DNA of 64,000 bases from Neobacillus citreus (GTDB lineage Bacteria; Bacillota; Bacilli; Bacillales; Cytobacillaceae), in NCBI RefSeq assembly GCF_018343545.2, contig NZ_JAGYPE020000002.1, positions 63,260 through 127,259 of the forward strand. The letters run 5' to 3'. The notes under the pieces are model-generated. The model made no database searches, was not told the DNA's origin, and saw only the letters and a list, made by a program, of their open reading frames with translations. A program made the position numbers and the translations under genes. This document shows, piece after piece, positions 53,603 through 62,327 of this stretch; position 1 is the stretch's first letter, and each line of letters starts with the position of its first letter.

Positions 53603-54652
53603 ATGATTTGTAAATTATCACAAAAATTGAAAGCGATTACTTTCTTATTAACGGCAAGTATGTTGGCATTATCAGGATGTGCTTCCACCCAGTCTTCAAA
53701 AGAGGGAGGAACTGGTAAATCACCTAAGGCTAGTAAAGTACAAACTGTAAAATTTGGTGTCACTCCATCCTTTTTGTTTCTTCCTGTTTATGTGGCGCAG
53801 GATAATGGTTTCTTTGAAAAGGAAGGGATTAAGGCCGAATTTATAGAATTCCAAGGTGGGGCTGAAGTAACATCTGCTATGTTAGGCGGGAGCATTGATT
53901 TTGGTGCTACATTGTCTGAGCGCCCGGCTGTTTTGGCTGAAAAAGGGATGGCTGCTAAAAATGTCATGTCCCTCCAAAATAAATTAGCCTTTACCTTGGT
54001 AGCGAGGTCTGGTCTGGACCTAAAGCCTGGTGATGTGAAAGCCTTGAAAGGAAAGAAAATTGGGGTAACACGCTTGGGAGGCGGATTGGATCAAGCATTA
54101 AGAGCTTTGCTTAGAGACGCTGGTTTGGATCCGGAGAAAGATGTATCGATTGTCGCAACAGGAGGAGTAGCGAACGGGGTGGCCGCAATGGAATCCAAGG
54201 CAGTGGACGCATCCATGGGTGCTGAGCCCGCCACTTCAATGGGAGCTTTAAAAGGAATATCTGAATCCATAGTAGATTTCCGTAATGGCGAAGGACCAAA
54301 ATCTGTACAAACGATGAGTTTCCCTACTTTACAGGCAAATGATAAATACATTCAGAATAATGAAGAGTTAACCCGAAAGGTCGTTCGTGCGATTGCGAAG
54401 GCACAAAAGGCTATGCGTGAGAATCCTCAAATTGGTGTCGATTCAGCGAAAAAACTTTTTAAAGATTTAGACGATGAACTGCTAAAATCCATCATGGAAA
54501 AAGAAAAGGGAATGTTTCACGCTGCTATTACTGAGGATATGAGTGAAAGTATCATTCAAGCGATGAAAACTTCAGGTGAAGTAACAAAAAATCTATCACA
54601 TAAAGATATCACGGCTGTTGAATTTGAAAAAGAATGGAAGGAGTCAGAATAA
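53603..54652 (+). CDS. NitT/TauT-type ABC transporter substrate-binding lipoprotein
   Basis: A 349-residue secreted lipoprotein (lipobox LSGCAS at about 25) of the NMT1/SsuA/ThiY-like family: PVYVAQDNGFFEKEGI, GGSIDFGATLSE and GKKIGVTRLGGG. Known members bind nitrate, sulfonates, taurine, thiamine precursors or aromatic acids such as phthalate. Paired with a CoA-transferase operon, an organic acid is the likely cargo. Confidence 0.87.
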   Translation: MICKLSQKLKAITFLLTASMLALSGCASTQSSKEGGTGKSPKASKVQTVKFGVTPSFLFLPVYVAQDNGFFEKEGIKAEFIEFQGGAEVTSAMLGGSIDFGATLSERPAVLAEKGMAAKNVMSLQNKLAFTLVARSGLDLKPGDVKALKGKKIGVTRLGGGLDQALRALLRDAGLDPEKDVSIVATGGVANGVAAMESKAVDASMGAEPATSMGALKGISESIVDFRNGEGPKSVQTMSFPTLQANDKYIQNNEELTRKVVRAIAKAQKAMRENPQIGVDSAKKLFKDLDDELLKSIMEKEKGMFHAAITEDMSESIIQAMKTSGEVTKNLSHKDITAVEFEKEWKESE

Positions 54653-54674
54653 TACTAGAATTGGAGGGAATGTT

Positions 54675-55463
54675 TTGAAAGTTAAAATATCGATTCAAGG
54701 AATTGAAAAGAAGTTCGAGGCACAAAATGGGGTAGGTAAATCCCATACTGTCCTCGATAATATCGATTTAGATATATTTGAAGGTGAGTTCTGCAGTCTA
54801 ATTGGAGCTAGTGGCTGCGGAAAGTCTACCCTACTCAATATCGTTGCGGGGCTAATTACTCCTAGTGATGGGACGATCTACGTTGATGGCGAGAGAGTAA
54901 AGGGAATACATCCTAAGTTTGGGTACATGTTTCAAAAGGATACCCTGCTTCCCTGGCTAACAATTCTGGACAATGTAATGTTACCGCTTGAAATTCAAAA
55001 AAATGCAAAACGAGAGATTGCTCTCCATTATCTAGATATGGTTGGCCTAAAAGGATTTGAAAACCATTTTCCAAAGGAACTTTCTGGCGGAATGCGAAAA
55101 AGGGTTCAGTTAGCAAGGCTCCTTGCTCAAAATCCAGAAGTGTTGCTGATGGATGAGCCGTTCGGTGCATTAGATGCCCAAACCAAGTTAGTAATACAGG
55201 AGGAATTCCTAAAGATTTGGGAAAAGGAAAGGAAGACGGTTATTTTTGTTACGCATGATTTACAGGAAGCTATCACTCTCTCCGATCGGATTGTCTTGTT
55301 ATCGGCAAAGCCTGGGCGCGTACAAACCATAACTCCAGTAGATTTACCTAGACCTAGGATGCTGGAACATGCCATGAATAATGCGAAATTTAATCAATTA
55401 TTTATGGATATATGGGGCGGTCTTAAAGAGGAAGTACGAAAAAGCTTGCAAATAGTTAGTTAA
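54675..55463 (+). CDS. NitT/TauT-type ABC transporter ATPase (SsuB/TauB-like)
   Basis: A 262-residue ATPase with Walker A GASGCGKST, signature LSGGMRKRV, Walker B VLLMDEPFGALD and the switch His in VTHDLQEAI. TTG 54675 with GGAGGG 6 bases upstream is chosen; an ATG further upstream lies inside the previous gene. Operonic with the binding protein and permease. Confidence 0.9.
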   Translation: MKVKISIQGIEKKFEAQNGVGKSHTVLDNIDLDIFEGEFCSLIGASGCGKSTLLNIVAGLITPSDGTIYVDGERVKGIHPKFGYMFQKDTLLPWLTILDNVMLPLEIQKNAKREIALHYLDMVGLKGFENHFPKELSGGMRKRVQLARLLAQNPEVLLMDEPFGALDAQTKLVIQEEFLKIWEKERKTVIFVTHDLQEAITLSDRIVLLSAKPGRVQTITPVDLPRPRMLEHAMNNAKFNQLFMDIWGGLKEEVRKSLQIVS

Positions 55464-55481
55464 GGGAGGGATCAGACACTC

Positions 55482-56246
55482 ATGCCAAAAAAGGAGTTTG
55501 TAGAAATATGGGGTTTAAGGGGAGTAGCTTTATTCCTCATTATCATTTGCTGGCAAGGTGTACTTTGGTTGGACTTGACAACGGAGTTTTGGATTAGCAG
55601 CCCAGTTTCTATTATAAAGAAGTTTATCGAGTATGTACTGAATTCAGAGTTATGGCTGCATACATCTGTTACCATGATTGAGACCTTGCTGGGATTTATT
55701 ATTGGTACAGTATTAGGGGTCGGATTTGCTTTCGTAGTTTACAGATGGAACTGGCTTTATGTTGCACTTGAACCCTTCTTGACGGCAATATATAGTCTTC
55801 CTAGGGTGGCTTTGGCACCGTTATTTATTATGTGGTTTGGTATCGGAATCTTGTCCAAAGTAATCTTATCAGTCTCCATCGTCTTTTTCATCTTGTTTTA
55901 TAATACCTACTCCGGAGTAAAGAGTGTTGATAAGGATCTAGTTAATAACGTAAGGACAATGGGGGGAAGTAATAGCCTGATTGTAAGAAAGGTAATCCTA
56001 CCTTGGTGTATTCCATGGATCTTTTCAGGAATGAAAATAGGGCTAGCGATGTCATTGATTGGTGCTGTTGTAGGGGAAATGCTTGCTGCCCAGCACGGAT
56101 TAGGATTTGTTCTCGCCCGCGCAGCAGGAGCTTTTGAAACAACCGGTGTATTTACTGTTTTACTAATTTTGGCTTTGTTGGCAATGCTGCTGACTTCCAT
56201 CATGGAACGCATGGAAAAGCATTTATTAAAATGGCGCCAGGAGTAA
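55482..56246 (+). CDS. NitT/TauT-type ABC transporter permease (SsuC/TauC-like)
   Basis: A 254-residue permease with about six hydrophobic segments and the ATPase contact loop with RTMGGSNSLIVRKVILPW. The pairing with the ATPase and binding protein makes a complete importer. Last gene of the operon; a terminator follows at 56307. Confidence 0.9.
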   Translation: MPKKEFVEIWGLRGVALFLIIICWQGVLWLDLTTEFWISSPVSIIKKFIEYVLNSELWLHTSVTMIETLLGFIIGTVLGVGFAFVVYRWNWLYVALEPFLTAIYSLPRVALAPLFIMWFGIGILSKVILSVSIVFFILFYNTYSGVKSVDKDLVNNVRTMGGSNSLIVRKVILPWCIPWIFSGMKIGLAMSLIGAVVGEMLAAQHGLGFVLARAAGAFETTGVFTVLLILALLAMLLTSIMERMEKHLLKWRQE

Positions 56247-56306
56247 TAAACCAGTATCTAGGTAATTTAACAGGGCAACCCCACTAACTTATAGATCCTA
56301 CTTTGG

Positions 56307-56341
56307 AAAAGCAGTTCGTGAAAATTGGACTGCTTTTTTAT
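56307..56341 (+). terminator. Intrinsic terminator ending the sigma-54 operon
   Basis: AAAAGCAGTTC and GGACTGCTTTT with an AT-rich loop, followed by TTT. Confidence 0.8.
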
Positions 56342-56482
56342 TATCAACTGAATTCTTTTATTATTCTTGTTAATGAGCAGAACAGTCATAGACCGAGTAT
56401 ATTATTTGGAAACATTTCCCCAAAAAACAACTTCCAAATATGATAAAATATTAGTAAGTTATTTTGGAGCTGGAGGAACAAC

Positions 56483-57757
56483 ATGGGGAAGCATAAAATT
56501 TTATCGGTCTTAGAAAAAGAGTTAGTTGTTGCCCTTGGTTGTACTGAACCAGTGGCAATTGCCTTGGCTGCTGCGACAGCAAAGAGCCATGCACAAGGAC
56601 AAATTCGTGACATTCGTGTTGAAGCGAGCGGAAATATCATTAAAAACGCAAAATCAGTTGGGATTCCAGGCATGTCAGCAAAAGGGCTGGAATTCGCTGC
56701 CGCACTTGGCGCCGCTGCAGGCGACCCGAATAAAAACTTGGAAGTATTGGACGGACTCACGAGAGAAGATGAACAGGCAGCCTTAAAATTAATAGAAGAT
56801 GGCAAGGTAACAGCCGGCCAGTCAGATTCACCAAAAAGACTCTATATTGAAGTGATGATAGAAACAGATCAGCACAACTCTAAGGTCGTTATTTCTGATA
56901 ATCATAGCAATATCACTTTAATAGAAGTGGACGGAAAAGCTGTTTACATGGGCGGATGTGAAAATATCGGACTGCAAACAGAGGAAGAGGACCTGGAAGC
57001 GCTAACCATTGATGAGATATATGAGTGGGTATTATCAGCAGATTTTAAGGATCTCTCGCTTATCAGAAAAAGCATTGAATTAAATCGCACGATTGGATTA
57101 GAAGGGCTTTCTGGAAATTACGGGCTTAATGTCGGTAAGACGATAAAAGAGAATGTGAAAAAAGGCATTTTATCAGATGATTTAGCCACGGCTGCGATGT
57201 CGCTGGCCGCTGCCGGTTCGGATGCGAGAATGGCAGGTTCCACAATGCCGGTAATGGCCAACACCGGAAGCGGCAATCAAGGCATTGCCGTTACCCTTCC
57301 GGTTGTTGCCGCGGCAGATAAGCTTCAGGTTTCCGAAGAAAAAATGATTCGGGCCGTTGCCCTTAGCCATTTGATTACCATCCATATCAAATCTAAATTT
57401 GGCCGCCTTTCTGCTCTGTGCGGTGTCACTGCTGCTGGGATGGGAGCTAGTGGTGCAATTGTATATTTGCTGGATGGAGGTCTTCACCAAGTGAAAGCGG
57501 CGATTCAAAATACGATTGGCAATGTTTCCGGAATGATTTGTGACGGGGCAAAGGCGGGCTGTGCGATGAAAGTTTCAACCTGTTCCAATGTTGCGGTCCA
57601 ATCAGCCCTTTTAGCCTTGAACGATCAAGAGATTCAGTCAACCGATGGCTTTATTCACGATGATGTCGAAAAAAGTATTGAAAGCTTCTGCAAGCTTGGA
57701 AATGAAGGAACAAGACAGACAGATGAGCTTATATTAAAATTAATGCTAGAAAAATAA
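56483..57757 (+). CDS. L-cysteine desulfidase/serine dehydratase alpha-like (UPF0597) protein
   Basis: A 424-residue member of the UPF0597/YhaM(CyuA) family: GCTEPVAIALAAAT near the N terminus, SNIT region, NTGSGNQGIAVTLPVV, and a late Cys cluster (SALCGV; ICDGAKAGCAMKVSTC) that probably binds an iron-sulfur centre. Characterised relatives release sulfide, ammonia and pyruvate from cysteine. GGAGGAACAAC precedes ATG 56483. It is a single gene with its own terminator. Confidence 0.85.
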   Translation: MGKHKILSVLEKELVVALGCTEPVAIALAAATAKSHAQGQIRDIRVEASGNIIKNAKSVGIPGMSAKGLEFAAALGAAAGDPNKNLEVLDGLTREDEQAALKLIEDGKVTAGQSDSPKRLYIEVMIETDQHNSKVVISDNHSNITLIEVDGKAVYMGGCENIGLQTEEEDLEALTIDEIYEWVLSADFKDLSLIRKSIELNRTIGLEGLSGNYGLNVGKTIKENVKKGILSDDLATAAMSLAAAGSDARMAGSTMPVMANTGSGNQGIAVTLPVVAAADKLQVSEEKMIRAVALSHLITIHIKSKFGRLSALCGVTAAGMGASGAIVYLLDGGLHQVKAAIQNTIGNVSGMICDGAKAGCAMKVSTCSNVAVQSALLALNDQEIQSTDGFIHDDVEKSIESFCKLGNEGTRQTDELILKLMLEK

Positions 57758-57774
57758 TTACAAGAAATTGGCAG

Positions 57775-57804
57775 AAAAGCCGGCGGTATTGAGCCGGCTT
57801 TTAT
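57775..57804 (+). terminator. Intrinsic terminator after the desulfidase-like gene
   Basis: AAAAGCCGGC and GCCGGCTTTT arms followed by ATT. Confidence 0.8.
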
Positions 57805-58024
57805 TGTTACTGGAAAATGCCGGAATAACAAGTTTCCTGAGTAATTTCGACAAAATGCGAATCGTACAAACCATAGTATTTTTATCTAGTTTTATACACG
57901 AAGTTGTAATATACTATAATTGTAAACGTTAATAAGACCTCTTTATGTTTCAACTACCTATGGAATTCATATTGACAGGAAATACTAATTTTAGACGGAA
58001 TTCGTTCAACCGGGGGTCAAAGGC

Positions 58025-58588
58025 ATGAATACAAAACAACGAAGGTATAATATGTTTCAACGTCTTGGACGTGCATTTAAACTTAACTTCATGAAACTGC
58101 TTCGTTCTCCCGGAGGAGCCAAAAAGGTTGCCTTGGGATTCGCAATTGGTTTCGGTTTAGAAATGTTGGTCATATCAACGGCTTCATTAATATATATATT
58201 GTTTATTCCAGCTGTCCGAATAGCAAAAGGCTCGCTTCCAGCTTCGATAATTGGAAACGTCATCGGAAAATTAACATTACTTCCAGTCATTTTGCTTCCA
58301 TTTGCCGGTAAGCTGGGGAAATTATTTTTTCCAATAAAGGTTAGAATCGGACACCACAATCCTTTTTCTTTTCAAAAACTAATGCACGGTGATTTTACTG
58401 TATTGGTTGGGTTTCTCCATGGCAGTATCCATACATTAATCGGAATGTCGATTTTCGGGATTGTACTTGGTGTGATTTCCTACTTTATCATTCATTATTT
58501 TTACGAAAAGGAACTTACTAATCGTAAAAAGAGAAGACGGCAAAAACATGAAATTCGCTTAAATAGCATTAACAAAAACTATATTTAA
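58025..58588 (+). CDS. DUF2062 domain membrane protein
   Basis: A 187-residue membrane protein of the DUF2062 family: an amphipathic basic N terminus (QRLGRAFKLNFMKLLR), about three to four hydrophobic segments (GFAIGFGLEMLV onward) and a very basic C-terminal tail. The role is unknown; family members are proposed membrane-anchored factors near cell-envelope genes. CAACCGGGGG lies upstream, a weak ribosome binding site. It has no co-directional partner before the leader RNA at 58636. Confidence 0.75.
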   Translation: MNTKQRRYNMFQRLGRAFKLNFMKLLRSPGGAKKVALGFAIGFGLEMLVISTASLIYILFIPAVRIAKGSLPASIIGNVIGKLTLLPVILLPFAGKLGKLFFPIKVRIGHHNPFSFQKLMHGDFTVLVGFLHGSIHTLIGMSIFGIVLGVISYFIIHYFYEKELTNRKKRRRQKHEIRLNSINKNYI

Positions 58589-58600
58589 GTAAATTTTTAC

Positions 58601-58629
58601 TTGAATGATTCTGAAAATTCTTGTAAAAT
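58601..58629 (+). promoter_or_regulatory. Sigma-A promoter upstream of the CoA-transferase leader
   Basis: TTGAAT (58601-58606), a 17-base spacer, TAAAAT (58624-58629). It is placed just after the DUF2062 gene and would start an RNA near 58636. Confidence 0.55.
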
Positions 58630-58635
58630 AAAAAC

Positions 58636-58795
58636 AACTTCATCCTATCCAGCCTGTCAGCGGAAGGTAATGGAGATGTATTCAAAACATAACATTCGAC
58701 TGATAAGTTTCCAGAACCAGCCTTAGCCGGCTGCTATCATGGATCGTAAGCCAGTCCATACCACTTTTAAAGTGTGTTTGGGCTGGCTTTTTTGA
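58636..58795 (+). ncRNA. Unclassified attenuator-like leader RNA with a terminator
   Basis: The leader holds a CAGCC/GGCTG stem (about 58718-58733) and an intrinsic terminator (58748-58793) that ends 8 bases before the downstream ribosome binding site. CCAGCC occurs twice (58649-58654 and 58717-58722) and is complementary to GGCTGG in the terminator's 3' arm (58781-58786), so either could act as an antiterminator. A short ORF (58670-58726, 18 codons) ends inside this region. No known riboswitch consensus was recognised. Confidence 0.5.
58748..58793 (+). terminator. Intrinsic terminator ahead of the CoA-transferase gene
   Basis: AAGCCAGTCC (58748-58757) pairs with GGGCTGGCTT (58780-58789), with an inner CACTT/AAGTG stem, followed by T residues. 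Confidence 0.85.
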
Positions 58796-58818
58796 TTTTT
58801 TAAAAGGTGGTGGGTTAT

Positions 58819-60006
58819 TTGAGTGGAGCACTAGCAGGTGTAAAAGTATTAGATTTAACAAGGGTTCTGGCTGGACCAAATTGTACGATGATTTTGGCAG
58901 ACCTTGGTGCCGATGTTATCAAGGTAGAAGCCCCGGGCGGCAGTGATGAAACCAGGTTCTGGGGCCCGCCGTTTCAAAACGGGGTGAGCGCTTATTATTT
59001 ATGTGCCAATCGGAACAAGCGCAGCATCACTGTCAACCTGAAGTCAGACGAGGGCCGAGAAATTATCCGTAAGTTAGCTAAGGAAGCGGATGTCCTCATT
59101 CACAATTTTAAAACAGGCTCGATGGAAAAATGGGGACTCGGTTACGATTCTCTGGAAAAAATAAACCCCCGGCTCGTTTTTTGCTCCATTACCGGATTCG
59201 GGGAAACAGGACCTTACAGCCATTTGCCAGGATACGACTACATCATCCAAGGTATGAGCGGCCTAATGAGCATTACCGGCACCGAAGAAAGCGGCCCGCT
59301 TAAAATTGGCGTGGCCATGGTCGATATTTTAACCGGTTTATATTCGGCGATTTCTATTGAAGCCGCTTTGTTTGAACGGGAAAAATCGGGCAGTGGTCAA
59401 AAAATCGATATGTCCTTGATGGATACGGCGGTAAGCTCGCTAGCCAATGTCGCCAGTAATTATTTGATTTCAGGTAAGGTGCCACGGAGGCTTGGAAATG
59501 ACCATCCGAATGTCGTGCCTTACTCCACATTTTCCGCTGCAGACGGTGAATTGATCATAGCCGTCGGGAATAACCGGCAGTTTGCGTTGCTTTGTGAAGT
59601 AATTGGGCTAAGCGAAATGGCGGTTGATGAGAAGTACCGTACCAATGAGGCAAGAGTGGAAAATCGTCAAGAGCTTACGAGAATCTTAAATAGCCAGCTT
59701 CAGTTAAAGCAGGTCAGCGACTGGATGGAGGTATTTTCTGCCAACAATATTCCATGCGGTCCGATCAACACAATTGACCAAGTATTTGACGACCCGCAGG
59801 TCTCGGCCCGGAATATGGTCGTTCAAGTAGACCATCCAGAGGCAGGTCTGGTAAAGCTCGTTGGCTCGCCTATTAAACTTTCTAGAACCGAGACAAGGGT
59901 CGAGCGTCATCCGCCGATGGCTGGTGAGCATACCAACGAAATCTTGCAGGAAGTGGGATTTACAGTTGAGGAGATTAGCCGTTTAAAAGCGGATAACATT
60001 ATTTAA
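58819..60006 (+). CDS. Class III CoA-transferase (CaiB/BaiF/Frc family)
   Basis: A 395-residue class III CoA-transferase with D169 in KIGVAMVDILTG and the usual ALAGVKVLDLTRVLAGP start. TTG 58819 lies 8 bases from AAAGGTGG; the GTG codons at 58807 and 58810 form the ribosome binding site. It precedes an acyl-CoA dehydrogenase by 56 bases and is likely co-expressed. Expression should be governed by the attenuator-like leader upstream. Confidence 0.9.
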   Translation: MSGALAGVKVLDLTRVLAGPNCTMILADLGADVIKVEAPGGSDETRFWGPPFQNGVSAYYLCANRNKRSITVNLKSDEGREIIRKLAKEADVLIHNFKTGSMEKWGLGYDSLEKINPRLVFCSITGFGETGPYSHLPGYDYIIQGMSGLMSITGTEESGPLKIGVAMVDILTGLYSAISIEAALFEREKSGSGQKIDMSLMDTAVSSLANVASNYLISGKVPRRLGNDHPNVVPYSTFSAADGELIIAVGNNRQFALLCEVIGLSEMAVDEKYRTNEARVENRQELTRILNSQLQLKQVSDWMEVFSANNIPCGPINTIDQVFDDPQVSARNMVVQVDHPEAGLVKLVGSPIKLSRTETRVERHPPMAGEHTNEILQEVGFTVEEISRLKADNII

Positions 60007-60062
60007 AAAATAGGCCTAGTGTCGAGGTTGAATTTTTTAAAAAAACAGGGGGAGAATGTGTG

Positions 60063-61271
60063 ATGAATTTTGAATTCACAGAAGAGCAAGAAATGTTAAG
60101 AAAAATGGTAAGAAGCTTTGTAGATAAGGAAATCAATCCGAATATGCGAGAGTGGGACGAACGCGGCTATTTCGATCCGGTCATTTGGCAGCGTTTAAAA
60201 GAATTGGATTTGATGGGGGTTTGCATTCCAGAAGAATACGGCGGCAGCGGCATGGATTATAACTCACTGGCCATTGTTTGTGAAGAACTGGAAAGAGGAG
60301 ACACCGCCTTCCGTACTGCCGTATCGGTTCACATCGGGTTAAATAGCATGACGTTGCTGCAGTGGGGAACAGAAGAACAAAAGCGGAAATATCTCGTCCC
60401 GCAGGCCAAAGGCGAAAAGATCGGAGCGTTTGGATTAACGGAGCCTGGCGCGGGATCGGATGTGGCATCGCTTGGAACAACGGCTGTGAAGGATGGCGAC
60501 TACTATATTTTAAACGGTCAGAAAACATGGATTTCGTTGTGTGATGTCGCCGACCATTTTATCGTGTTTGCCTATACGGATAAAGAGAAGAAGCACCACG
60601 GAATTTCCGCCTTTATCGTGGAGCGGACGATGCCCGGTTTTTCTTCTAAGGCGATAAAAGGGAAACTTGGAATCCGCTCAGGCAATACCGGGGAATTGTT
60701 CTTTGATCAGGTGCGCGTTCCAAAAGAAAACTTGCTTGGCCAGGAAGGGGAAGGTTTCAAAATTGCGATGTCAGCACTTGATAATGGACGCTTTACAGTG
60801 GCCGCCGGGGCTGTGGGTTTGATCATGGCGAGCTTGGAAGAAAGCGTGAAGTATTGTCAATTGCGAAAAACGTTTGGCAAGGAAATCGGCAAGCACCAAC
60901 TAGTTCAGCAAATGATTGCTAATATGGAAGCCGGCCTGCAAATGAGCCGTCTGCTTGTGTATCGTGCCGGTGAGCTGAAAAATAAAGGTGTGCGCAATAC
61001 TCGTGAAACATCGCTGGCGAAATGGCAGGCCTGTGATTTTGCCAATAAAGCGGCAGATGATGCGGTGCAAATCCACGGGGCGTACGGTTATTCAAGCGAA
61101 TATCCGGTTGAGCGCTTTTTGCGGAACTCCAAGGCGCCGGTCATTTACGAAGGAACGCGGGAAATTCATACGGTTATGCAGGCGGAATATGTGCTGGGGT
61201 ATCGTGAGGATAAGGCGCTGAGCAACATGCTGCCGACCTGGCCGTTTGAGAGTGAGAAAGTTACGGTTTAG
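60063..61271 (+). CDS. Acyl-CoA dehydrogenase
   Basis: A 402-residue FAD acyl-CoA dehydrogenase with the family N-terminal helix (FTEEQEMLRKMVRSFV), FGLTEPGAGSDVA for FAD/substrate binding, and catalytic Glu E363 in IYEGTREIH. The position of that Glu and the RQFGKEIG-type segment fit the medium- to glutaryl-like group. With the adjacent CoA-transferase it probably acts on the CoA ester of an organic acid. ATG 60063 is chosen (GGGGGAG 9 bases upstream). A terminator follows. Confidence 0.88.
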   Translation: MNFEFTEEQEMLRKMVRSFVDKEINPNMREWDERGYFDPVIWQRLKELDLMGVCIPEEYGGSGMDYNSLAIVCEELERGDTAFRTAVSVHIGLNSMTLLQWGTEEQKRKYLVPQAKGEKIGAFGLTEPGAGSDVASLGTTAVKDGDYYILNGQKTWISLCDVADHFIVFAYTDKEKKHHGISAFIVERTMPGFSSKAIKGKLGIRSGNTGELFFDQVRVPKENLLGQEGEGFKIAMSALDNGRFTVAAGAVGLIMASLEESVKYCQLRKTFGKEIGKHQLVQQMIANMEAGLQMSRLLVYRAGELKNKGVRNTRETSLAKWQACDFANKAADDAVQIHGAYGYSSEYPVERFLRNSKAPVIYEGTREIHTVMQAEYVLGYREDKALSNMLPTWPFESEKVTV

Positions 61272-61284
61272 GTTTTTTATTGGG

Positions 61285-61322
61285 GGAGCGGATTGGATTT
61301 GTCGATCCGCTCTTTCTCTTTT
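61285..61322 (+). terminator. Intrinsic terminator after the dehydrogenase
   Basis: GAGCGGAT pairs with ATCCGCTC around an 11-base loop, followed by a T-rich tract. Confidence 0.8.
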
Positions 61323-61636
61323 TATTGGACGGAATTCATAGTTTCATATTGCTTGTATAAATCCTTTAATGCCGCAATCAGGGCGTGATTGGCTTTTCCT
61401 AAATAGCCATTTTTTAAGTCTTCGAGCGGCTTGTCAATCCCGTGACGTAAACTATACCCTTTCAATAGCCTTGAAATATAATCCCTTCCATGCTCCGTAG
61501 CCAGCGTACATGAGGCGTCAACAATCACGCCATAATGCTTATCAATCTCAGCCGTAATCGTCAGCGTCTCATAAATGCTTCTAGCTGCCATCCCGGTTGG
61601 CAGCTTGGCGTGACCGGCAATAAAATAGGTATTCAT
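61322..61636 (-). CDS. DUF3870 domain protein
   Basis: A 104-residue protein of the DUF3870 family: YFIAGHAKLPTGMAARSIYE near the start, VVDASCTLATEHG with one Cys. The biochemical role is unknown. ATG 61636 is chosen because AGGAGAG lies upstream; the frame extends to 61681 but without a ribosome binding site. It is convergent with the acyl-CoA dehydrogenase. Confidence 0.8.
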   Translation of the reverse strand: MNTYFIAGHAKLPTGMAARSIYETLTITAEIDKHYGVIVDASCTLATEHGRDYISRLLKGYSLRHGIDKPLEDLKNGYLGKANHALIAALKDLYKQYETMNSVQ

Positions 61637-61817
61637 ACAAATCTCTCCTAGATGTTTTAACTTAAGAATAATACAAAACACTTCAATTGATAAGCGTAAT
61701 ATTTATTTCAAAAGCAGATTCAAATGAAAAGATAATTTGCTAACTAAGTCTGCGAATTTTTTTCCTTACCATTTCATATGATATTCTTTTTATATAAAGA
61801 ATTAGGAGGATGAAGCT

Positions 61818-62120
61818 ATGGCTATCATTGATATAACGGTTATCCCTGTAGGGACAGGCACAACAAGTGTCAGCGAGTATGTGGCGGAAATACATAAAGT
61901 TCTTCAGCGATATGAGGACAGAGTAAAGTATCAACTAACCCCGATGAGCACATTGATTGAAGGGGATTTAAAATTACTCTTAGAAATTGTTCAAGAAATT
62001 CACGAGGTCCCATTCCAGAAAGGCTTGCAAAGAGTCTGCACCAATCTACGAATTGATGATCGCCGTGACAAGGAACATTCAATGGAGCGGAAGTTGCAGT
62101 CAGTACAAACAAAATTGTAA
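61818..62120 (+). CDS. Thiamine-binding (MTH1187/YqgV-like) family protein
   Basis: A 100-residue protein of the DUF77/MTH1187 thiamine-binding fold: AIIDITVIPVGTGTTSVSEYV at the N terminus and YQLTPMSTLIEGDL. Structural members bind thiamine or related bases; here that is only an assignment by family. TAGGAGGATG precedes ATG 61818. It lies before the queuosine operon but has no shared terminator. Confidence 0.82.
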   Translation: MAIIDITVIPVGTGTTSVSEYVAEIHKVLQRYEDRVKYQLTPMSTLIEGDLKLLLEIVQEIHEVPFQKGLQRVCTNLRIDDRRDKEHSMERKLQSVQTKL

Positions 62121-62178
62121 GGTCAGAGTGAATTTTTTTTGAAAAGGGTACAAAACCGAAAAAATCTCGAAAGATAGA

Positions 62179-62206
62179 TTGAAAATTGATAGAAATGGTT
62201 TATAAT
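62179..62206 (+). promoter_or_regulatory. Sigma-A promoter of the queuosine operon
   Basis: TTGAAA (62179-62184), a 16-base spacer, TATAAT (62201-62206), with TG near the -10 element. The transcript would begin around 62213, just before the riboswitch. Confidence 0.6.
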
Positions 62207-62240
62207 CGAATAGTCATATAAAAAACCCGCACCCTGCGGT

Positions 62241-62274
62241 AGAGGTTCTAGCTACCCTCTTTAAAAAACTAAGG
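62241..62274 (+). promoter_or_regulatory. PreQ1-I riboswitch
   Basis: The aptamer reads AGAGGTTCTAGCTACCCTCT, then TTAAAAAACTAAGG, the preQ1-I pattern seen before queC in Bacillus. A short CCGCA/TGCGG stem precedes it. preQ1 binding is expected to favour the terminator at 62275 and reduce expression of queC-queD-queE. Confidence 0.9.
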
Positions 62275-62312
62275 AAAACAGGACTGCTTTCTTTAGTAGT
62301 CCTGTTTTTCTA
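62275..62312 (+). terminator. Riboswitch-controlled terminator
   Basis: AACAGGACTGC and GTAGTCCTGTT form the stem, with a T run. The adjacent ACTAAGG strand belongs to the aptamer, so ligand binding and termination are linked. Confidence 0.85.
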
Positions 62313-62327
62313 TTTAAAGGAGAATTT

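Noticed and set aside
53628..53641. A cre-like sequence TGAAAGCGATTACT
   Set aside because: It matches the consensus well but lies inside the binding-protein gene just after its start, far from a sigma-A promoter, so it is most likely chance.
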